Below are positions 21,825 to 22,625 of a stretch of DNA of 22,625 bases, one piece after another (position 1 is the stretch's first letter; every line of letters starts with the position of its first letter). This DNA comes from Anaerolineaceae bacterium (GTDB lineage: Bacteria; Chloroflexota; Anaerolineae; Anaerolineales; Anaerolineaceae): the NCBI GenBank assembly GCA_011620465.1, contig WOZC01000004.1:1-22625 (forward strand), written 5' to 3'. Under the pieces are notes generated by a model, which searched no databases, had not been told where the DNA came from, and saw nothing but the letters and a program-made list of their open reading frames with translations. Both the position numbers and the translations under genes were made by a program.

Positions 21825-22625
21825 AAACCGTATCAATGAAGGTTTTCTCCACCCGATTGAAGATCACAACCCCGATAAACAACACGACAAACATGAAGCC
21901 AGCGCTGTAGGCCAGGCGAATCCAGGAGGCATCCCCGGCGCCCAGGAAGCCGGCGCGGAAGGTCTCGATGATGGGGGTAATGGGGTTGACATCAGCAATC
22001 CAGCGCCATTGTTCGGGGATACTGGAAACTGGGTAGATAACCGGGGTGGCGTACATCCACAAGGAGACGCCAAAGCCGACCAGGTAGGTTAGGTCGCGAT
22101 ATTTGGTGGTCAGGGATGAGACGATGATGCCAAAGCCGAGCCCCAGCCCAGCCATGAGCAGCACCAATAAGGGCAGGGCAAACGCCCAATTGGTGAGGTG
22201 GATTTGAGCTCCACCTGTGTAGAAAAACAACCAAAAAACCATGAAAAGGGCGAATTGAATCGCCAGGGTGATGAGGTTGGAGATGACGATGGAGATAGGG
22301 GTGACGAGACGCGGGAAGTAGACCTTTCCGAAAAGATGAGCGTTGCTGATGAAGGTTTGGGAGGTGCCAGTCAGGCAATTGGAGAAGTAGTTCCACAGGA
22401 CGGTACCGGACATGTAGAAGAGGATCTGCGGCAAGCCATCGGTGGGCAGGCGGGCGATGTTGCCAAAGATGACGGTGAAGACCAATGAGTTCATGATGGG
22501 CTGAATAATCAGCCAAAGTGGACCGAGGATGGTCTGCTTGTAGCGCGAGACGAAATCGCGCCGCACGAATAGGCTGATCAGGTCGCGGTAATGCCAGACG
22601 TCGCGCAATTGCAGATCCCACCACT
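21823..22625 (-). CDS. wzm: Wzm-type ABC-2 polysaccharide export permease (5' end cut by window edge)
   Basis: An integral membrane protein of at least 267 residues with six hydrophobic segments. The open frame reaches the right edge. It could start at TTG 22608, but the reading WWDLQLRDVWHYRDLISLFV upstream of it matches the usual N-terminus of this family, so the gene most likely continues outside the window. Conserved blocks are FVRRDFVSRYKQTILGPLW, FPRLVTPIS, TKYRDLTYLVGFGV, MYATPVIYPVS and NPITPIIETFRAGFLG, typical of ABC2_membrane proteins that export O-antigen or teichoic-acid-like chains with a Wzt ATPase. The C-terminus EKTFIDTV is the usual family end, so the adjacent repeat array did not truncate it. 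Confidence 0.92.
   Translation of the reverse strand, partial: WWDLQLRDVWHYRDLISLFVRRDFVSRYKQTILGPLWLIIQPIMNSLVFTVIFGNIARLPTDGLPQILFYMSGTVLWNYFSNCLTGTSQTFISNAHLFGKVYFPRLVTPISIVISNLITLAIQFALFMVFWLFFYTGGAQIHLTNWAFALPLLVLLMAGLGLGFGIIVSSLTTKYRDLTYLVGFGVSLWMYATPVIYPVSSIPEQWRWIADVNPITPIIETFRAGFLGAGDASWIRLAYSAGFMFVVLFIGVVIFNRVEKTFIDTV

Noticed and set aside
1..22625. tRNA, rRNA or riboswitch
   Set aside because: No cloverleaf, rRNA-like segment or recognisable riboswitch core was found in the few intergenic gaps.

Overview
The window is almost entirely one cell-surface polysaccharide (O-antigen, capsule or exopolysaccharide type) biosynthesis and export cluster. Every convincing gene is on the minus strand, so transcription runs from high to low coordinates. 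Gene families, tight packing with many ATGA/TGA overlaps, use of TTG and GTG starts, and the patchwork base composition suggest an environmental bacterium. An Anaerolineae-type Chloroflexota is my best guess, but that is inference: no ribosomal or other phylogenetic marker is present.

Layout in transcription order. (1) 22625-20390: the 3' part of a Wzm-type ABC-2 permease (cut by the right edge), a small four-helix-bundle protein gene bracketed by heptanucleotide repeat arrays, and a left-handed beta-helix acyltransferase with a zinc ribbon. (2) 20259-18740: a third, 35-unit heptamer array lying just upstream of the Wzt-type ABC ATPase gene. (3) 18733-8196: ATP-grasp TupA-like protein, GT4, WbsX/GH99-like protein, two tandem paralogous GT2 enzymes, a third GT-A-type enzyme, a GT10 fucosyltransferase-like protein, GT4, GT2 and GT4. 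(4) 8135-626: O-antigen ligase/polymerase-like membrane protein, GT4, NodB-type polysaccharide deacetylase, GT4, CapK/PaaK-like adenylate-forming protein, ExoA-like GT2 and a SAM methyltransferase. (5) 629-1: a doubtful 100-codon ORF, a promoter-like site, and the N-terminal 75 codons of a membrane-anchored initiating sugar-phosphate transferase (cut by the left edge).

Together the genes can start a glycan on a lipid carrier (sugar-phosphate transferase), extend and decorate it (about ten glycosyltransferases, methyl, acyl and deacetyl modification), and export it (Wzm/Wzt with a C-terminal substrate-recognition domain). The O-antigen ligase/polymerase-like protein suggests a second assembly or ligation step.

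The most unusual content is the heptamer system at 20015-21824. Three arrays of a strict 7-bp unit (core AGGT plus a 3-base variable part) occur. Two of them lie in opposite orientation on either side of the four-helix-bundle gene, 5-12 bp from its ends. The third sits directly in front of wzt. No transposase, reverse transcriptase or CRISPR gene is present. I treat the 21146-21824 unit as a candidate uncharacterised repeat-plus-protein element and array 1 as a possible protein-less relative. A sharp base-composition break inside wzt, just after the ATPase H-loop, marks a likely recombination junction.
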